Source: VRUE01 sp963753585
GTDB taxonomy: Bacteria; Actinomycetota; Thermoleophilia; Solirubrobacterales; 70-9
Reading direction: 5' to 3'
Assembly (NCBI GenBank): GCA_963753585.1
Contig: CAVWCU010000001.1
Span: 1,798,001 to 1,862,000, forward strand
DNA: 64,000 bases
The notes under the pieces were generated by a model. It had not been told where the DNA came from, ran no database searches, and saw nothing but the letters and a program-made list of their open reading frames with translations. Below, piece after piece: positions 45,415-55,058 of the stretch. The position numbers were made by a program, and so were the translations under genes. The first letter of the stretch is position 1; the number at the start of each line of letters is the position of its first letter.

Positions 45415-46373
45415 AAGACGAAAATGTCTTCGCCGAAGTTGATCCGGTCGTAGATCTCGGGCTGGTCGGCGATGAAGGTGCGGATGCAGCCGTGGCTGGC
45501 CGGGTAGTCGGGCACCGATTCGTAGCCGTGCACCGCGTAGCCGCCGTAGAAGTAGAAGGAGTAGTACATGCCGTGCGAGTTGTAGCCCGGTTCGGTGCGG
45601 ATGAAGCTGAAGTGACCGGTGACGGTCGGGGTCGAGGACTTGCCGGAGGAGATCGGGTAGACGGCGACCGGCTCGTCGCCCTCGGCGAAGACCAGGACCT
45701 GCTTGGAGAGCGGGGCCTCGACGTGCGTCCCCGCACCCGGGTGGCGCACCTCGTATTCGCCGCGGCCGGCGAACGCGCGCTTGACCAGCCCGGCGCCGGC
45801 GCGGAAGCTGCGCGTCATCCCGTTCACTTTGCGGTAGGCGAGCACGCCCCGCGCGGTCTTGCCGCCGAAGCAGCGGCCGTCGTTGGCGATGTACCCCATC
45901 TTCCGCATCGCCTTCTTGAAGCCGACGACGACGTCGCCGCACTGACCTTCGTGCAGAGCCGGGAAGCTGACCCGCCAGCTCTTGCGCACGGTGCTGTCGC
46001 CGCCCAGCGCCGTGGTCGCGACGTGGCGTGCGCTGACCGCGTACTTGCCCGCCTCCTCGATGCGGATCTTCGCCCGGAAGCTGCCATCGCCGCCCTTGCC
46101 CTTCTGCACGGACACGGTCTTGCGCTCGATTCGCTTGCCGTTGAGGAAGAAGCTGACCTCGACCTTCACGCCGGCGACGAAGGGCGTCACGGTGCCGATC
46201 GCCGGCACCGTGCTCATGATCTGCGCCTTGCCTCCATGCAGGTGGCCGATGTGGACGATCTTCACGGTCGCCTCCGCGGGCCCGACAGGCTGCTTCGGCG
46301 GTGAAGCGGCGTTGGCGCTCGACGGCAGCGCGCATGCAGCGAGTGTGGCGATGAGGGCGAGACGGCGCTTCAC
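45411..46373 (-). CDS. Secreted L,D-transpeptidase (YkuD domain)
   Basis: The product is 320 aa. A signal peptide (residues 1-22) is followed by an Ig-like domain (about 35-140), then a peptidoglycan-binding-like stretch (VVVGFKKAMRKMGYIANDG). The C-terminal YkuD domain has VHGYESVPDYPASHGCIR with catalytic His and Cys. These enzymes make 3-3 cross-links in peptidoglycan or attach proteins. GTG 46373 starts the signal peptide at KRRLALI; the frame allows ATG 46394, which would overlap the CPBP stop. Confidence 0.88.
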   Translation of the reverse strand: MKRRLALIATLAACALPSSANAASPPKQPVGPAEATVKIVHIGHLHGGKAQIMSTVPAIGTVTPFVAGVKVEVSFFLNGKRIERKTVSVQKGKGGDGSFRAKIRIEEAGKYAVSARHVATTALGGDSTVRKSWRVSFPALHEGQCGDVVVGFKKAMRKMGYIANDGRCFGGKTARGVLAYRKVNGMTRSFRAGAGLVKRAFAGRGEYEVRHPGAGTHVEAPLSKQVLVFAEGDEPVAVYPISSGKSSTPTVTGHFSFIRTEPGYNSHGMYYSFYFYGGYAVHGYESVPDYPASHGCIRTFIADQPEIYDRINFGEDIFVF

Positions 46374-46383
46374 GGCGCGGATG

Positions 46384-47091
46384 CTACTGCGCAAGCAGGG
46401 CGACAGAGTTGTTCAGCATGTGCAGGACGATCCCTGGCACGATCGAGCCGGTCTTCTCGTAGAGCAGGCAGAGCACGAAGCCGAATGCGACCAGCGGGGG
46501 GACAGCGCTGAGCCCGGTGAGAGCGTGCAGGGCGCCGAAGACGAGGCCGGCGAGGAGGGCGGCGGCGATCTTCGGCCAGCGCTCGCGCAGGCCGCCGTAG
46601 AGCATCCCGCGGAAGCAGATCTCCTCGCTGATCGGAGCAGCGATGACGATCAGGAGGATCTGCACCGGCACCGAGCCGAAGCTCTCGGCGATGTCCTCCT
46701 GTTCGGGGGCGCCGAAGATCGCCGTGTAGACGATCGCGAAGAGAAGGTAGGCGCCGACCGCGGCGAACATCCACTTCACCGCCGAGGCCACGCGAAACGC
46801 CCGCACGCCGAGCCGTCGCAGCGCCTCGCGGAAGTCGGCGCCGCGCCGGGTGGCGATCGCCATCGGCACCATCGCGAAGCCCAGCGCCGTCGCCAGCTGG
46901 ACGATCGCCAGCGCTGTGGCGCCGAGGTCTTCCCCTTCCTCCGGGCGGTCGACGATGATCGCCGGGACCCCGAGCAGGATCCCTGCCCCGATCGCCAGGA
47001 CCACTCCCAGGACCGCGGCCCCTGGACCCCAGTTGGAATAGGGGAAGGCTGGCTTTGGAACCGCTGGCTTTGTGGATACCGTGGCATCCAT
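46384..47091 (-). CDS. CPBP-family intramembrane metalloprotease
   Basis: The product is 235 aa with about seven hydrophobic helices. The motifs APISEEICFRGMLYGGL (EExxxR), FGALHALTG and VPGIVLHMLNNS (HxxxN) match the CAAX/bacteriocin-processing (Abi) family. The substrate is unknown. ATG 47091 overlaps the divergent MscS-like start by 2 bp, so each promoter must lie inside the other gene or one start is further in. Confidence 0.88.
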   Translation of the reverse strand: MDATVSTKPAVPKPAFPYSNWGPGAAVLGVVLAIGAGILLGVPAIIVDRPEEGEDLGATALAIVQLATALGFAMVPMAIATRRGADFREALRRLGVRAFRVASAVKWMFAAVGAYLLFAIVYTAIFGAPEQEDIAESFGSVPVQILLIVIAAPISEEICFRGMLYGGLRERWPKIAAALLAGLVFGALHALTGLSAVPPLVAFGFVLCLLYEKTGSIVPGIVLHMLNNSVALLAQ

Positions 47092-47507
47092 GACGCCGGC
47101 AGTCTCACAGGTCTCGCGGTCCACCAAGACCCGCCTGCGCTTCCTCCGCCGCCTGCTGATCCTGATCGCCTTCCTCGTCCTCGTCGCCCTGGCGCTCGCC
47201 CAGTTCACCGAGCTGAAGCGGCTGGCGACCGGGATCCTCGCCTCGACCGCGGTACTGGCGGCGATCGTCGGCTTCGCCGCCCAGCACACGATCGGCAACA
47301 TGGTCGCCGGCGTTCAGCTCGCGGTCTCCCAGCCGATCAAGATCGGCGACCTCATCTCCTTCGAAGAGGTCGAACGGCCGCGTCACCGACATCACCCTCT
47401 CCTACACCTACGTCAACCCCGGTGACGGCACCTCGGTCGTGATCCCGAACCAACTGCTGGTCGAGGGCGTCGTCCACAACCTCTCGACCGAGGACACGCA
47501 GGCCTGA
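47090..47507 (+). CDS. Small MscS-like mechanosensitive channel protein, one apparent frameshift
   Basis: The product is about 138 aa after correction. Two hydrophobic helices (residues about 20-38 and 50-73) are followed by GFAAQHTIGNMVAGVQLA, the pore-helix signature, and the beta domain KIGDLISFEEV...GRVTDITLSYTYV...VVIPNQLL. An extra A at about 47374 breaks the frame in the beta domain. It is short compared with MscS, lacking the C-terminal alpha/beta part. It opens under membrane tension if functional. Confidence 0.78.
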
Positions 47508-47539
47508 GCGGGGACCGCGGCGGAAGTACCCTCTAAACG

Positions 47540-49694
47540 ATGACGCAGCGCAACCGTCGACGTCAGCGGCGGCGCGGTGGCGCCGCCAGCAAGGTGCTCT
47601 TCCTCGCCGCCGGGATCGTCGTGGCGGTCGGCCTGGGCGCGGTGGCGGTGGCCTCCTGGGTGCTCGACGTCGCCGCCGAGGCGCCCTCGCTCGCCGCCTG
47701 CAAGAAGATCGACCGCGGCGGCAACACGGTCCTCTACGCCGGGGACGGCAGCAAGCTGGGCCTCATCGACTCCGACGAAGCTCGGCAGCCGGTCGCGATC
47801 GACCGCGTGCCCAAGCGCCTGCAGCTGGCTACCGTGGCGATCGAGGACGAGCGCTTCTACGAGCACGGCGGGATCGACTACGAGAGCATCGGCCGCGCGG
47901 CGCTGAAGAACCTGGAGGCGGGAGAGGTGGTCGAGGGAGGGTCGACGATCACCCAGCAGCTCGTGCGCAACCTCTGCATCCGCAATCCCGAGCGGGATCT
48001 CGAGCGCAAGATCATCGAGGCGAAGCTGGCCGACGAGTACGCCAAGCGCCACTCGCGGCGGGAGATTCTCGGCCAGTACCTCAACACCGCCTCCTACGGG
48101 ACGGTGGAGGGAGCGACAGCGGTCGGGGTCCAGGCCGCTTCGAAGATCTACTTCTCCAAGCCGGTCTGGGAGCTGAGCCTGGAGCAGGCGGCGCTGCTCG
48201 CCGGCCTGCCGCAGGCGCCCACCGACTACAACCCGATCCTGCACCCCGGCCAGGCCCGGCAGCGGCGCAACGCCGTGCTGACCAAGATGGCCGAGCTGGG
48301 CTACGTCGCCCCGGCGCGCGCCCGCGCGGCGCGGCGGCACGGCCTCGGCCTCGACGTCTCCGGCTCCTACTTCGCGCATCGCGAGCCCTTCTTCTTCGAC
48401 TACGTCGAAGACCAGCTGCTCGACCGCTACGGGGTCGACGCGGTGCGAAACGGCGGCCTGCGGGTCTACACGACGATCGACCCGAAGCTCCAGGAGGTCG
48501 GCCTGGAGGCGATGCGCTCTGCCCTCCCCTACTCCACCGACCCCTCCTCGGCGCTGGTCTCGATCGACCCGGGCGACGGCGAGATCGAGGCGATGGCCTC
48601 CAGCTCCGACTACGACGCCAGCCAGTTCAACCTCGCCGCCCAGGGCCATCGCCAGCCGGGCTCCACCTTCAAGACCTTCGTCCTGGCGACGGCGATCAGG
48701 CAGGGCGTCGACCCCTACTCGACCTACTACACCTCCAAGCCGCTGGCCCTGGACCTGCCGCAAGTGGGGGCACTGGGAGGTGCACACCGCCGACGAGGGC
48801 TATCAGGGGACGATCAACCTGCAGCAGGCGACGGTCGCCTCCGACAACACGGTCTTCGCCCAGCTCGACCTCGACGTCGGCCCGGCTCGGGTTGCGGAGA
48901 CCGCACGCGCGCTGGGGATCGTCAGCCCGCTCGACGGGATCCCCGCCGAGGGGATCGGCGGCCTGCGGGTGGGCGTCTCGCCGCTGGAGATGGCAAGCGC
49001 CTACGCCACGCTGGCCGCCGGCGGCGTCCGCCACGACCCGGTGGCGATCCGGCGCGTCGTCTTCCCCGGCGGCCGGGTCGAGCGACCGCGGCGCGAGAAG
49101 CCGCGTCGGGTCGTCTCCGAAGCCGTCGCCTACGAGGTGACGCGGCTGTTGCACGACAACATCACCGGCGGCACCGGCACCGCCGCCTACACCGGTTGCC
49201 CCGGCCAGGCCGGCAAGACGGGGACCACCGACCGCACGACCGACGCCTGGTTCGCCGGCTACCAGCCGAACCTGGCCACGGTCGTCTGGGTCGGCTACCC
49301 GCAGTCCAACGCGATCGAGATGACCAGCGTCCACGGGATCACCGTCTACGGCGGCACCTTCCCGGCCGAGATCTGGCATGCGCTCTACGAAGGCGGCGAA
49401 GTCCCCTGCGAGGAATTCGAGGAGCCGAAGGCGCCGATCAGCTGGTCGCCCTACTTCGGCCGGTTCACGACGTCAGCGCCGCGCAGCGGCGACTCCGCCG
49501 CGACCGGCGAGGACGACGAGCTCGACCCCGAAGCGAAGCGGCTCGGCGAAGAAGCGACCGGTGGTTATGACCCGGGGGGCTACGACCCCGACGCCTACGC
49601 CCCCGGGGCGGGGCAGGAGCCGACTCCGGTGCCTCCACCGCCTACCGCCGGGGTGGGCGGCGGAGGTGCCGCCCCAGAAACCGGGAGCGAGTAG
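47540..49694 (+). CDS. Class A penicillin-binding protein (transglycosylase-transpeptidase), one apparent frameshift
   Basis: The product is about 717 aa. An N-terminal basic stretch and membrane helix (about 18-45) precede the GT51 domain (VAIEDERFYEHGGID; VEGGSTITQQLVRN). The transpeptidase domain has GSTFKTF (SxxK), SDN (SxN) and GKTGTTD (KTG). The C-terminus is Pro/Gly/Tyr-rich. It polymerises and cross-links peptidoglycan. An extra base at about 48763 breaks the frame between the SxxK and SxN motifs; corrected, it reads KWGHWEVHTADEGYQG. Confidence 0.92.
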
Positions 49695-50828
49695 CTGAGC
49701 CTCGCGCCGGGGGTTGCCTTCGGCCTGGTCTGGGCCGGCTTCGCCGCCTATGTCGGCGGGCTCGTCTGGGCCCCACGGCTCGGGCGGCGGGTCGTCTGGG
49801 CGGCGATCGTCATGCTCCTCCTCGCCTTCGCCTGTCTGCCGCCGCTGCTCTCCCACGACGTCTATAGCTACGTCGACTACGCCCGCCTCGGCGCCCTGCA
49901 CAGCCTCGACCCCTACGCCCACCCACCGGCCGCGGTGCCCGCCGACCCCGCCTTCGCCGAGGTCGAGTGGACCGACACGACCAGCGCCTACGGTCCGCTC
50001 TTCACCCTCGCGACCTACCCCCTCGCGAAGCTGCCGGTCGACGCCGCCGTCTACGCCCTGAAGGCGGCCTCTGCCGCCGCGGTCCTCGCGATCGCGGTCC
50101 TCGTCGCCCGCCTCGCCCCTGCACGGGGGGTCGACCCCCTCCGCGCAGCAGCCTTCGTCGCCCTCAACCCCCTCGTGCTGGTCCACGTAGTCGGCGGCGC
50201 CCACAACGACGCCCTGGCGGTCCTGCTGATGACCCTCGGCGTCGCCGGCCTGCTGAGTGCCCGCGAGACCTCCGCCGGCGCCGCCTTCGCGGCCTCAGTT
50301 GCCATCAAGGCCTCAGCGTTCGTGACCCTTCCGTTCGCCCTCCTCGCCTCGCTTCCGCCGACGGGCCTAAAAGCGAAGATATGGATCGCTTTGAGGCCCG
50401 TCGGCGGATTTTTGGTCGGGGCTGGGGTGGTGATCGCCGCGATTGGGGCTGGCGCGTATCTCGCCTTCGGCTGGAACTGGCTAGACGCTTTCGCCCTTGC
50501 CGGCGAGAACCAGGGCCGCGCCAGCTACATGAGCATCCCGATCACGACTGCCCGCCTCACTGGCCTCGACCCCGACGCGGTCCGCATAGCCGCCTTGGCC
50601 CTCTACGCGGCCCTCGTCGCCTACCTCCTCGTCTGGACCTACCGAGGAAACGACTGGCTCCGCGCTGCCGCCTGGGCAACCACCGGCCTCCTCCTGGCCA
50701 CCGCCTGGCTCCTCCCCTGGTACCTCCTCTGGCCATTGCCGCTGGCAGCCCTTTCCCGCGACAAACCCCTAAAGCTCTTGCTCCTGGGTCTGACCGCCTA
50801 CCAGCTGGGAGCAAGGATTCCGCTGTAG
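49695..50828 (+). CDS. GT-C-type membrane glycosyltransferase (mannosyltransferase-like)
   Basis: The product is about 377 aa with nine to ten membrane helices. The loop LLSHDVYSYVDYARLGALHSLDPYAHPP resembles the acidic first loop of GT-C polyprenol-phosphate-mannose transferases of actinobacteria (described in parts; DVYSYxDYxR is the key portion). The next helix ALNPLVLVHVVGGAHNDAL is also typical. No ATG, GTG or TTG is found between the PBP stop and ATG 49812, although a hydrophobic helix is encoded there. A CTG start at 49695 or an indel is suspected. Confidence 0.68.
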   Translation: MSLAPGVAFGLVWAGFAAYVGGLVWAPRLGRRVVWAAIVMLLLAFACLPPLLSHDVYSYVDYARLGALHSLDPYAHPPAAVPADPAFAEVEWTDTTSAYGPLFTLATYPLAKLPVDAAVYALKAASAAAVLAIAVLVARLAPARGVDPLRAAAFVALNPLVLVHVVGGAHNDALAVLLMTLGVAGLLSARETSAGAAFAASVAIKASAFVTLPFALLASLPPTGLKAKIWIALRPVGGFLVGAGVVIAAIGAGAYLAFGWNWLDAFALAGENQGRASYMSIPITTARLTGLDPDAVRIAALALYAALVAYLLVWTYRGNDWLRAAAWATTGLLLATAWLLPWYLLWPLPLAALSRDKPLKLLLLGLTAYQLGARIPL

Positions 50829-50931
50829 CCGAAAGCCAGCTCGAATGGAGCGAATGCTGTGACGGCACCGCGGCATAGGGGGTGAGCTTGGCTGCGGCGA
50901 AAGCAGCCCGACTTCCGCTGGGAACCCGAAA

Positions 50932-51028
50932 GCCGGGGAGCAGGTGCCCCTCGAACCGGCGGATACTCAAAGTCGCCGCGCTAATTAGCGCGGCGACTTG
51001 TCGGGGCGAGGGGCACCTGCTCCCCGGC
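50932..51028. repeat. Long hairpin with 22-bp perfect arms enclosing a 30-nt palindrome
   Basis: The arms 50932-50953 and 51007-51028 are exact reverse complements. Inside, 50970-50999 is a perfect palindrome (15 + 15). The stop codon (50981-50983) and the last 48 bases of the flippase-like gene lie within it. It sits between convergent genes and could end transcripts on both strands. Confidence 0.85.
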
Positions 51029-52069
51029 GCTCTCCGCAGCTTCCTCCTCAGGACTCGGATGCAGCACGCCCGTGTGAATCGACCACCCCTCCCGCCGCCC
51101 CAACGCCGTCACGACCGCGACATAGAGCACCTCTACAACCGTCAGCACCCCCCGCACGACGATCGCGATCAGCGACGCGACGGCAAAGCTGCTGCCCGGC
51201 GTCGCCACCTTCACCGCCCAGGCAAAGGCCGCGTCGCGGATGCCCAGGCCGGCCGGCGCGACGAGGGTCGCCAGTGCCGCCAGGTAGCCGAACGCCTGCG
51301 CCGAGCCGACGACGAGGATGTCGCCGGCCGAGATGTCGCTTACCGAGCGCGCGACGCAGTAGAGGCCGACCGCGATCACGCCCCAGTTGAGCGTGTAGAA
51401 GGAGAGGACGGCGACCACCCCCCGCAGCGACATCACCTCCGGCAGCGGATCGCGGCCGAAGGCGCGCAGCACCCGGTCGGCGAGCGGCCCGAAGACGCGC
51501 GGGTGAAGCAGCCCGATCAGCAGCGGGATGAGCAGCAGCACCGCCCAGCGCAGCGGCTGCCCTTCGAGGTCGGGATGGCTGATCAGGAAGTAGGAGGCGA
51601 CGACGATCGCCGAGGTCGCCTGCAGCGCCTGTTCGTAGACGATGCTGGCGACCGTCAGCCGCCGTGGCACCCCCGCCCGCTCGGAGAGCAGGACGCGGCC
51701 GAGGACGTAGAGGACGCTGCCGGGCACGTAGCGCGCCAGCAGCGGCTGGCCCCAGGCGACCTGCGCCCGTCCCGCTCCGAGCCGGTAGCCGAGGAAGCGC
51801 AGGATCAGGTCCCAGCCGACGGCGTTGAGCGCGTAGAAGGTCGGCAGGATCACGAACGCCGGGATCAACCAGACGACGTGGAAGTGGACCCCCTTGTCCT
51901 TGATCTCGGCCCACTGGCTGACGACGGTGAGGACGAGGAAGCCGAAGACGAGGATCGCGATCCCGAGCTGAATCGCCAGGCGGACGCGCTTGCTGCGAGG
52001 AGGCCGCGAGCCGATCCGCGCCCCGGCCTCGCCGATGCGGTGCAGGAATGGCTGGCTGCGCTGACCCAC
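50981..52069 (-). CDS. Flippase-like membrane protein (UPF0104/LPG-synthase TM domain)
   Basis: The product is 362 aa with about eight membrane helices. Features of the UPF0104 family are ILPTFYALNAVGWDLILRFLG, RYVPGSVLYVLGRVLLSERAGVP and LATLVAPAGLGIRDAAFAW. Relatives are the membrane half of lysyl-phosphatidylglycerol synthase or lipid-linked sugar flippases. It is convergent with the GT-C gene and divergent from thiL (31 bp). Confidence 0.8.
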   Translation of the reverse strand: MGQRSQPFLHRIGEAGARIGSRPPRSKRVRLAIQLGIAILVFGFLVLTVVSQWAEIKDKGVHFHVVWLIPAFVILPTFYALNAVGWDLILRFLGYRLGAGRAQVAWGQPLLARYVPGSVLYVLGRVLLSERAGVPRRLTVASIVYEQALQATSAIVVASYFLISHPDLEGQPLRWAVLLLIPLLIGLLHPRVFGPLADRVLRAFGRDPLPEVMSLRGVVAVLSFYTLNWGVIAVGLYCVARSVSDISAGDILVVGSAQAFGYLAALATLVAPAGLGIRDAAFAWAVKVATPGSSFAVASLIAIVVRGVLTVVEVLYVAVVTALGRREGWSIHTGVLHPSPEEEAAESAGEQVPLAPTSRRAN

Positions 52070-52100
52070 CGCGCCGCACCTTAGATGGGATAGTCACCGA

Positions 52101-53075
52101 ATGGGTGAGTTCGAGTTGCTCGCGCGAATCCGGGAGCGGCTGCCCGCCGCGGGGAAACAGCTGCACCTCGGCTCTGGAGACGACGCCGCGGTGACCGCCC
52201 CCCCGGGTGCCACCGCGACCTCGGTGGACGCCCTCGTCGAGGGCGTCCACTTCCGCCGCGAGCACGCGACCCTCGCCCAGATCGGCCATAAGGCACTCGC
52301 CACCGCGCTCTCGGACCTGGCCGCGATGGGGGCCGAGCCGGGTGAGTCCTATGTCGTGCTCGGCATCCCCCCCGACCTCGACGAGGATGGCTGCATCGAG
52401 CTCCTCGACGGCATCCTCGCCCTTGCCGGCGCCACCGGGACGAGCCTCGCCGGTGGCGACGTCACCCGTGCCGGAGAGCTCTTCCTGGCGGTCACCGTCG
52501 TCGGTCACGCCGAGGCCCCGGCCTCGTTCGTCAGCCGCGCCGGCGCAAAGCCCGGCGACGCTCTCGTCCTGACCGGCGAGATCGGGGGCGCGGCCGGCGG
52601 CCTGGCGCTGCTCGAGAACCCGGACTTCGAGGCGCAGGTCCCCGCTGCGGCGACCCTGCGCGCGCGTCAGCTCGAACCCCAACCGCGCCTCGGTGGCGGT
52701 CGCGCGCTCGCGCATGCGGGCGCGACGGCGATGATCGACCTCAGCGACGGGCTCAGTGGAGACGCCCGGCACCTCGCCGAGAGCAGCGGCGCCGGCCTCC
52801 GAATCGACGCCGGGGCGATCCCGTTCGCGCCGGGGAGCGAAGATTCGATGGTGGCTGCGGGACGAGACCCGTGGGAGCTGCTCGGCGGCGGCGAGGACTA
52901 CGAGCTGCTGGCCAGCCTTCCGCCCGAGCAGCTCGAGGCGGCAAGCGAAGCGGTTCGCGTCGCGGAAGGGATCGCGCTGACGAAGATCGGCGAGGTCCTC
53001 GCCGGATCCGGGGTCGAGATCAGGCTGCCCGGCGGCCGGCTTGTGGAGCCGGGCGGATTCGACCAGCTTGCATGA
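52101..53075 (+). CDS. thiL: Thiamine-monophosphate kinase
   Basis: The product is 324 aa. It phosphorylates TMP to TPP. The N-terminus (GEFELLARIRERLP), LGSGDDAAV, SVDALVEGVHF, HKALATALSDLAAMGA and AMIDLSDGLSGDARHLA are ThiL signatures, and LGGGEDYELLASLP is the ATP-site end. ATG 52101 is clear. The last 56 bases overlap a small gene on the other strand. Confidence 0.94.
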   Translation: MGEFELLARIRERLPAAGKQLHLGSGDDAAVTAPPGATATSVDALVEGVHFRREHATLAQIGHKALATALSDLAAMGAEPGESYVVLGIPPDLDEDGCIELLDGILALAGATGTSLAGGDVTRAGELFLAVTVVGHAEAPASFVSRAGAKPGDALVLTGEIGGAAGGLALLENPDFEAQVPAAATLRARQLEPQPRLGGGRALAHAGATAMIDLSDGLSGDARHLAESSGAGLRIDAGAIPFAPGSEDSMVAAGRDPWELLGGGEDYELLASLPPEQLEAASEAVRVAEGIALTKIGEVLAGSGVEIRLPGGRLVEPGGFDQLA

Positions 53076-53208
53076 AGCTATCGCTGGTGAGCAGCTCTCG
53101 CACACCGCGGCGCTGCAGCATCGCATCGGCGATCAGTGCCGGCTCAGGCTTGTAGTGGCCGGTCTCGACCAGGCTCTTCAGCTGTCGGGGTTGCATCGTG
53201 CGCTTCAT
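53020..53208 (-). CDS. FlgM-like small protein, overlapping thiL
   Basis: The product is 62 aa. MQPRQLKSLVETGHYKPEPAL followed by IADAMLQRRGVRELL resembles the C-terminal part of FlgM-type anti-sigma-28 proteins (LKxxVExGxYxPDxxxVAxAML; the region is residues 5-41). The start ATG 53208 has no clear ribosome binding site. No flagellar genes are nearby. It could be a true small regulator or a look-alike. Confidence 0.5.
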   Translation of the reverse strand: MKRTMQPRQLKSLVETGHYKPEPALIADAMLQRRGVRELLTSDSFMQAGRIRPAPQAGRRAA

Positions 53209-53284
53209 ATCGGCTTTCTACCCGGCAACCTTAGTACTTGGTACTCGCACATCTGTCCAACCCGGCCAGAGATACGCTTTGTCC

Positions 53285-53980
53285 ATGCCCAACGGATCGA
53301 CACGCATCCTCCTCGTCGACGACGAGCAGTCGATCCAGACCCTGCTCAGCTACCCCCTGCGCAAGGACGGCTACCACGTCACCTCCGCCCAGGATGGCCG
53401 CGAAGCCCTCCAGCGCTTCGAGGAGGGACGCTTCGACCTCGTCATCCTCGACCTGATGCTGCCCAAGCTCGACGGCGTCGAAGTCTGCCGCGAACTGCGC
53501 TCCCGCAGCCAGGTTCCGATCATCATGCTGACCGCGAAGGGAAGCGAGACCGACAAGGTCGCCGGGCTGGAGGTCGGCGCCGACGACTACATCACCAAGC
53601 CGTTCTCGATGCGCGAGTTCCGCAGCCGGGTCAAGGCCGCGCTGCGCCGCTCGCGGATGGCGGGCAAGCCGCCCGAGGAAGAGGAGATCGACCACGGCGA
53701 GCTGAAGATCGACTTCGGTCGCCGCATGGTCACCCTGCGCGAGGAGGAGATCCGCGTCACCTACGTCGAGTTCGAGATCCTCGGCGCGCTGGCTCGCTCG
53801 CCGGGCCGGGTGCTCAGCCGCGAGACGTTGCTGGAGCACGTCTGGGGCGACTCCGAGTACCGCGACCCGCGCACGGTCGACGTCCACATCCGCCACCTGC
53901 GCGAGAAGCTCGAGAGCGATCCCAAGGAGCCTGAGTTCCTCTTCACGGTTCGCGGCGTCGGCTACCGGTTCAAGGAGTAG
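53285..53980 (+). CDS. OmpR/PhoB-type response regulator
   Basis: The product is 231 aa. The receiver domain (residues 6-120) has VDDEQS, the phosphoacceptor Asp in VILDLMLPKLDG, TAKGSE and the KPF lysine. The winged-helix DNA-binding domain (135-230) ends RTVDVHIRHLREKLE and VRGVGYRF. ATG 53285 is preferred; the frame is open upstream. It is paired with the kinase that starts 7 bp later. Confidence 0.95.
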   Translation: MPNGSTRILLVDDEQSIQTLLSYPLRKDGYHVTSAQDGREALQRFEEGRFDLVILDLMLPKLDGVEVCRELRSRSQVPIIMLTAKGSETDKVAGLEVGADDYITKPFSMREFRSRVKAALRRSRMAGKPPEEEEIDHGELKIDFGRRMVTLREEEIRVTYVEFEILGALARSPGRVLSRETLLEHVWGDSEYRDPRTVDVHIRHLREKLESDPKEPEFLFTVRGVGYRFKE

Positions 53981-53987
53981 GCGCCCC

Positions 53988-55058
53988 ATGCCGCGGTTCA
54001 GGTCGTCCAGCCTCGGCAACCGGATCACCGTGACCGCGGTGGCGATCGCGGTGGGCACGGTCCTGGTCGTCTACGTCTACACCGTCGCCGTCGGCGGCGC
54101 AGCCAGCGGCCTGGGCGCCGTCAAAGCCCAGATCCTCGTCGGCGGCCTGATCGCGATCGTCGCCACGCTGGGCGTCGGGATCTACTTCGCCCGGGTGGCG
54201 GCCGGCAGCATCCGCAACCTCCAGGAGGCTGCGCGCAAGGTCGCCGACGGCAACTTCGAGACGCCGATCCCGATCTCCTCGGCCGGGCAGCTCGGACAGC
54301 TCGCCCGCACCTTCAACGAGATGCAGCGCCGGCTCGCCGAGCTCGACAGCGCTCGCAAGCAGTTCATCGCCAACGCCTCGCACGAGCTGCGCACCCCGAT
54401 CTTCAGCCTCGGCGGCTTCGTCGAGCTGCTCGAGGAAGAGGACCCAAGCCCCGAAGAGCAGGCCGAGTTCGTGCGAACGATGCGCCAGCAGATCGAGCGA
54501 CTGACCAAGCTGACCGCCGACCTGCTCGACCTCTCCCAGCTCGACGCCGGCGCCGTCGCGATCAAGAGCGGCGACGTGGACCTCGGCACGATCGCCCGCG
54601 AAGTGGCGCGTGAGATCGGGCCGCGTGCCGACCGCCACGGATCGCGGCTGGAGCTGCGCACCCCCGCCATCCCGGTTATCGCCAGCGCCGACCCCGACCG
54701 GGTGCGACAGGTGATCCGTATCCTCCTCGACAACGCCCTCACCCACACGCCTGAGGGCACCAAGGTGACCGTGACCACCTACTCCGCCAACCGCCGCGCC
54801 GAGCTGACCGTCTCCGACGACGGTCCGGGCATTCCGCGCAGCGTGCAGAGCCGGATCTTCGAGCGCTTCTACACCGCGGACTCGGCCGGCGGATCGGGCC
54901 TGGGGCTGGCGATCGCCCGCGAGCTGGCGCAGCGGATGCAGGGCCGCGTCGGGATCGCCTCCAGCAAGCGCTTCACCGCCTTCACGCTCGACCTGCCCCA
55001 CTCGCGCACGGCGGCGGTCCCGCCCACCCCAAGCGTCACCGCCAAGGCAGCCGCGTGA
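53988..55058 (+). CDS. HAMP-domain sensor histidine kinase
   Basis: The product is 356 aa. Two membrane helices (about 13-36 and 45-67) are close together, so the sensor part outside is very short. HAMP (about 68-120), the H-box NASHELRTP with the phosphorylated His, the N-box LLDNALTHT and G-boxes DDGPGIP and GSGLGLAIA follow. It phosphorylates the response regulator upstream. Its stop overlaps the start of the serine protease, so the pair may respond to envelope stress (inference). Confidence 0.94.
   Translation: MPRFRSSSLGNRITVTAVAIAVGTVLVVYVYTVAVGGAASGLGAVKAQILVGGLIAIVATLGVGIYFARVAAGSIRNLQEAARKVADGNFETPIPISSAGQLGQLARTFNEMQRRLAELDSARKQFIANASHELRTPIFSLGGFVELLEEEDPSPEEQAEFVRTMRQQIERLTKLTADLLDLSQLDAGAVAIKSGDVDLGTIAREVAREIGPRADRHGSRLELRTPAIPVIASADPDRVRQVIRILLDNALTHTPEGTKVTVTTYSANRRAELTVSDDGPGIPRSVQSRIFERFYTADSAGGSGLGLAIARELAQRMQGRVGIASSKRFTAFTLDLPHSRTAAVPPTPSVTAKAAA

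Noticed and set aside
47408..48787. A 459-codon minus-strand frame opposite the PBP
   Set aside because: Shadow of the PBP; no motif and high Arg/Gly content.
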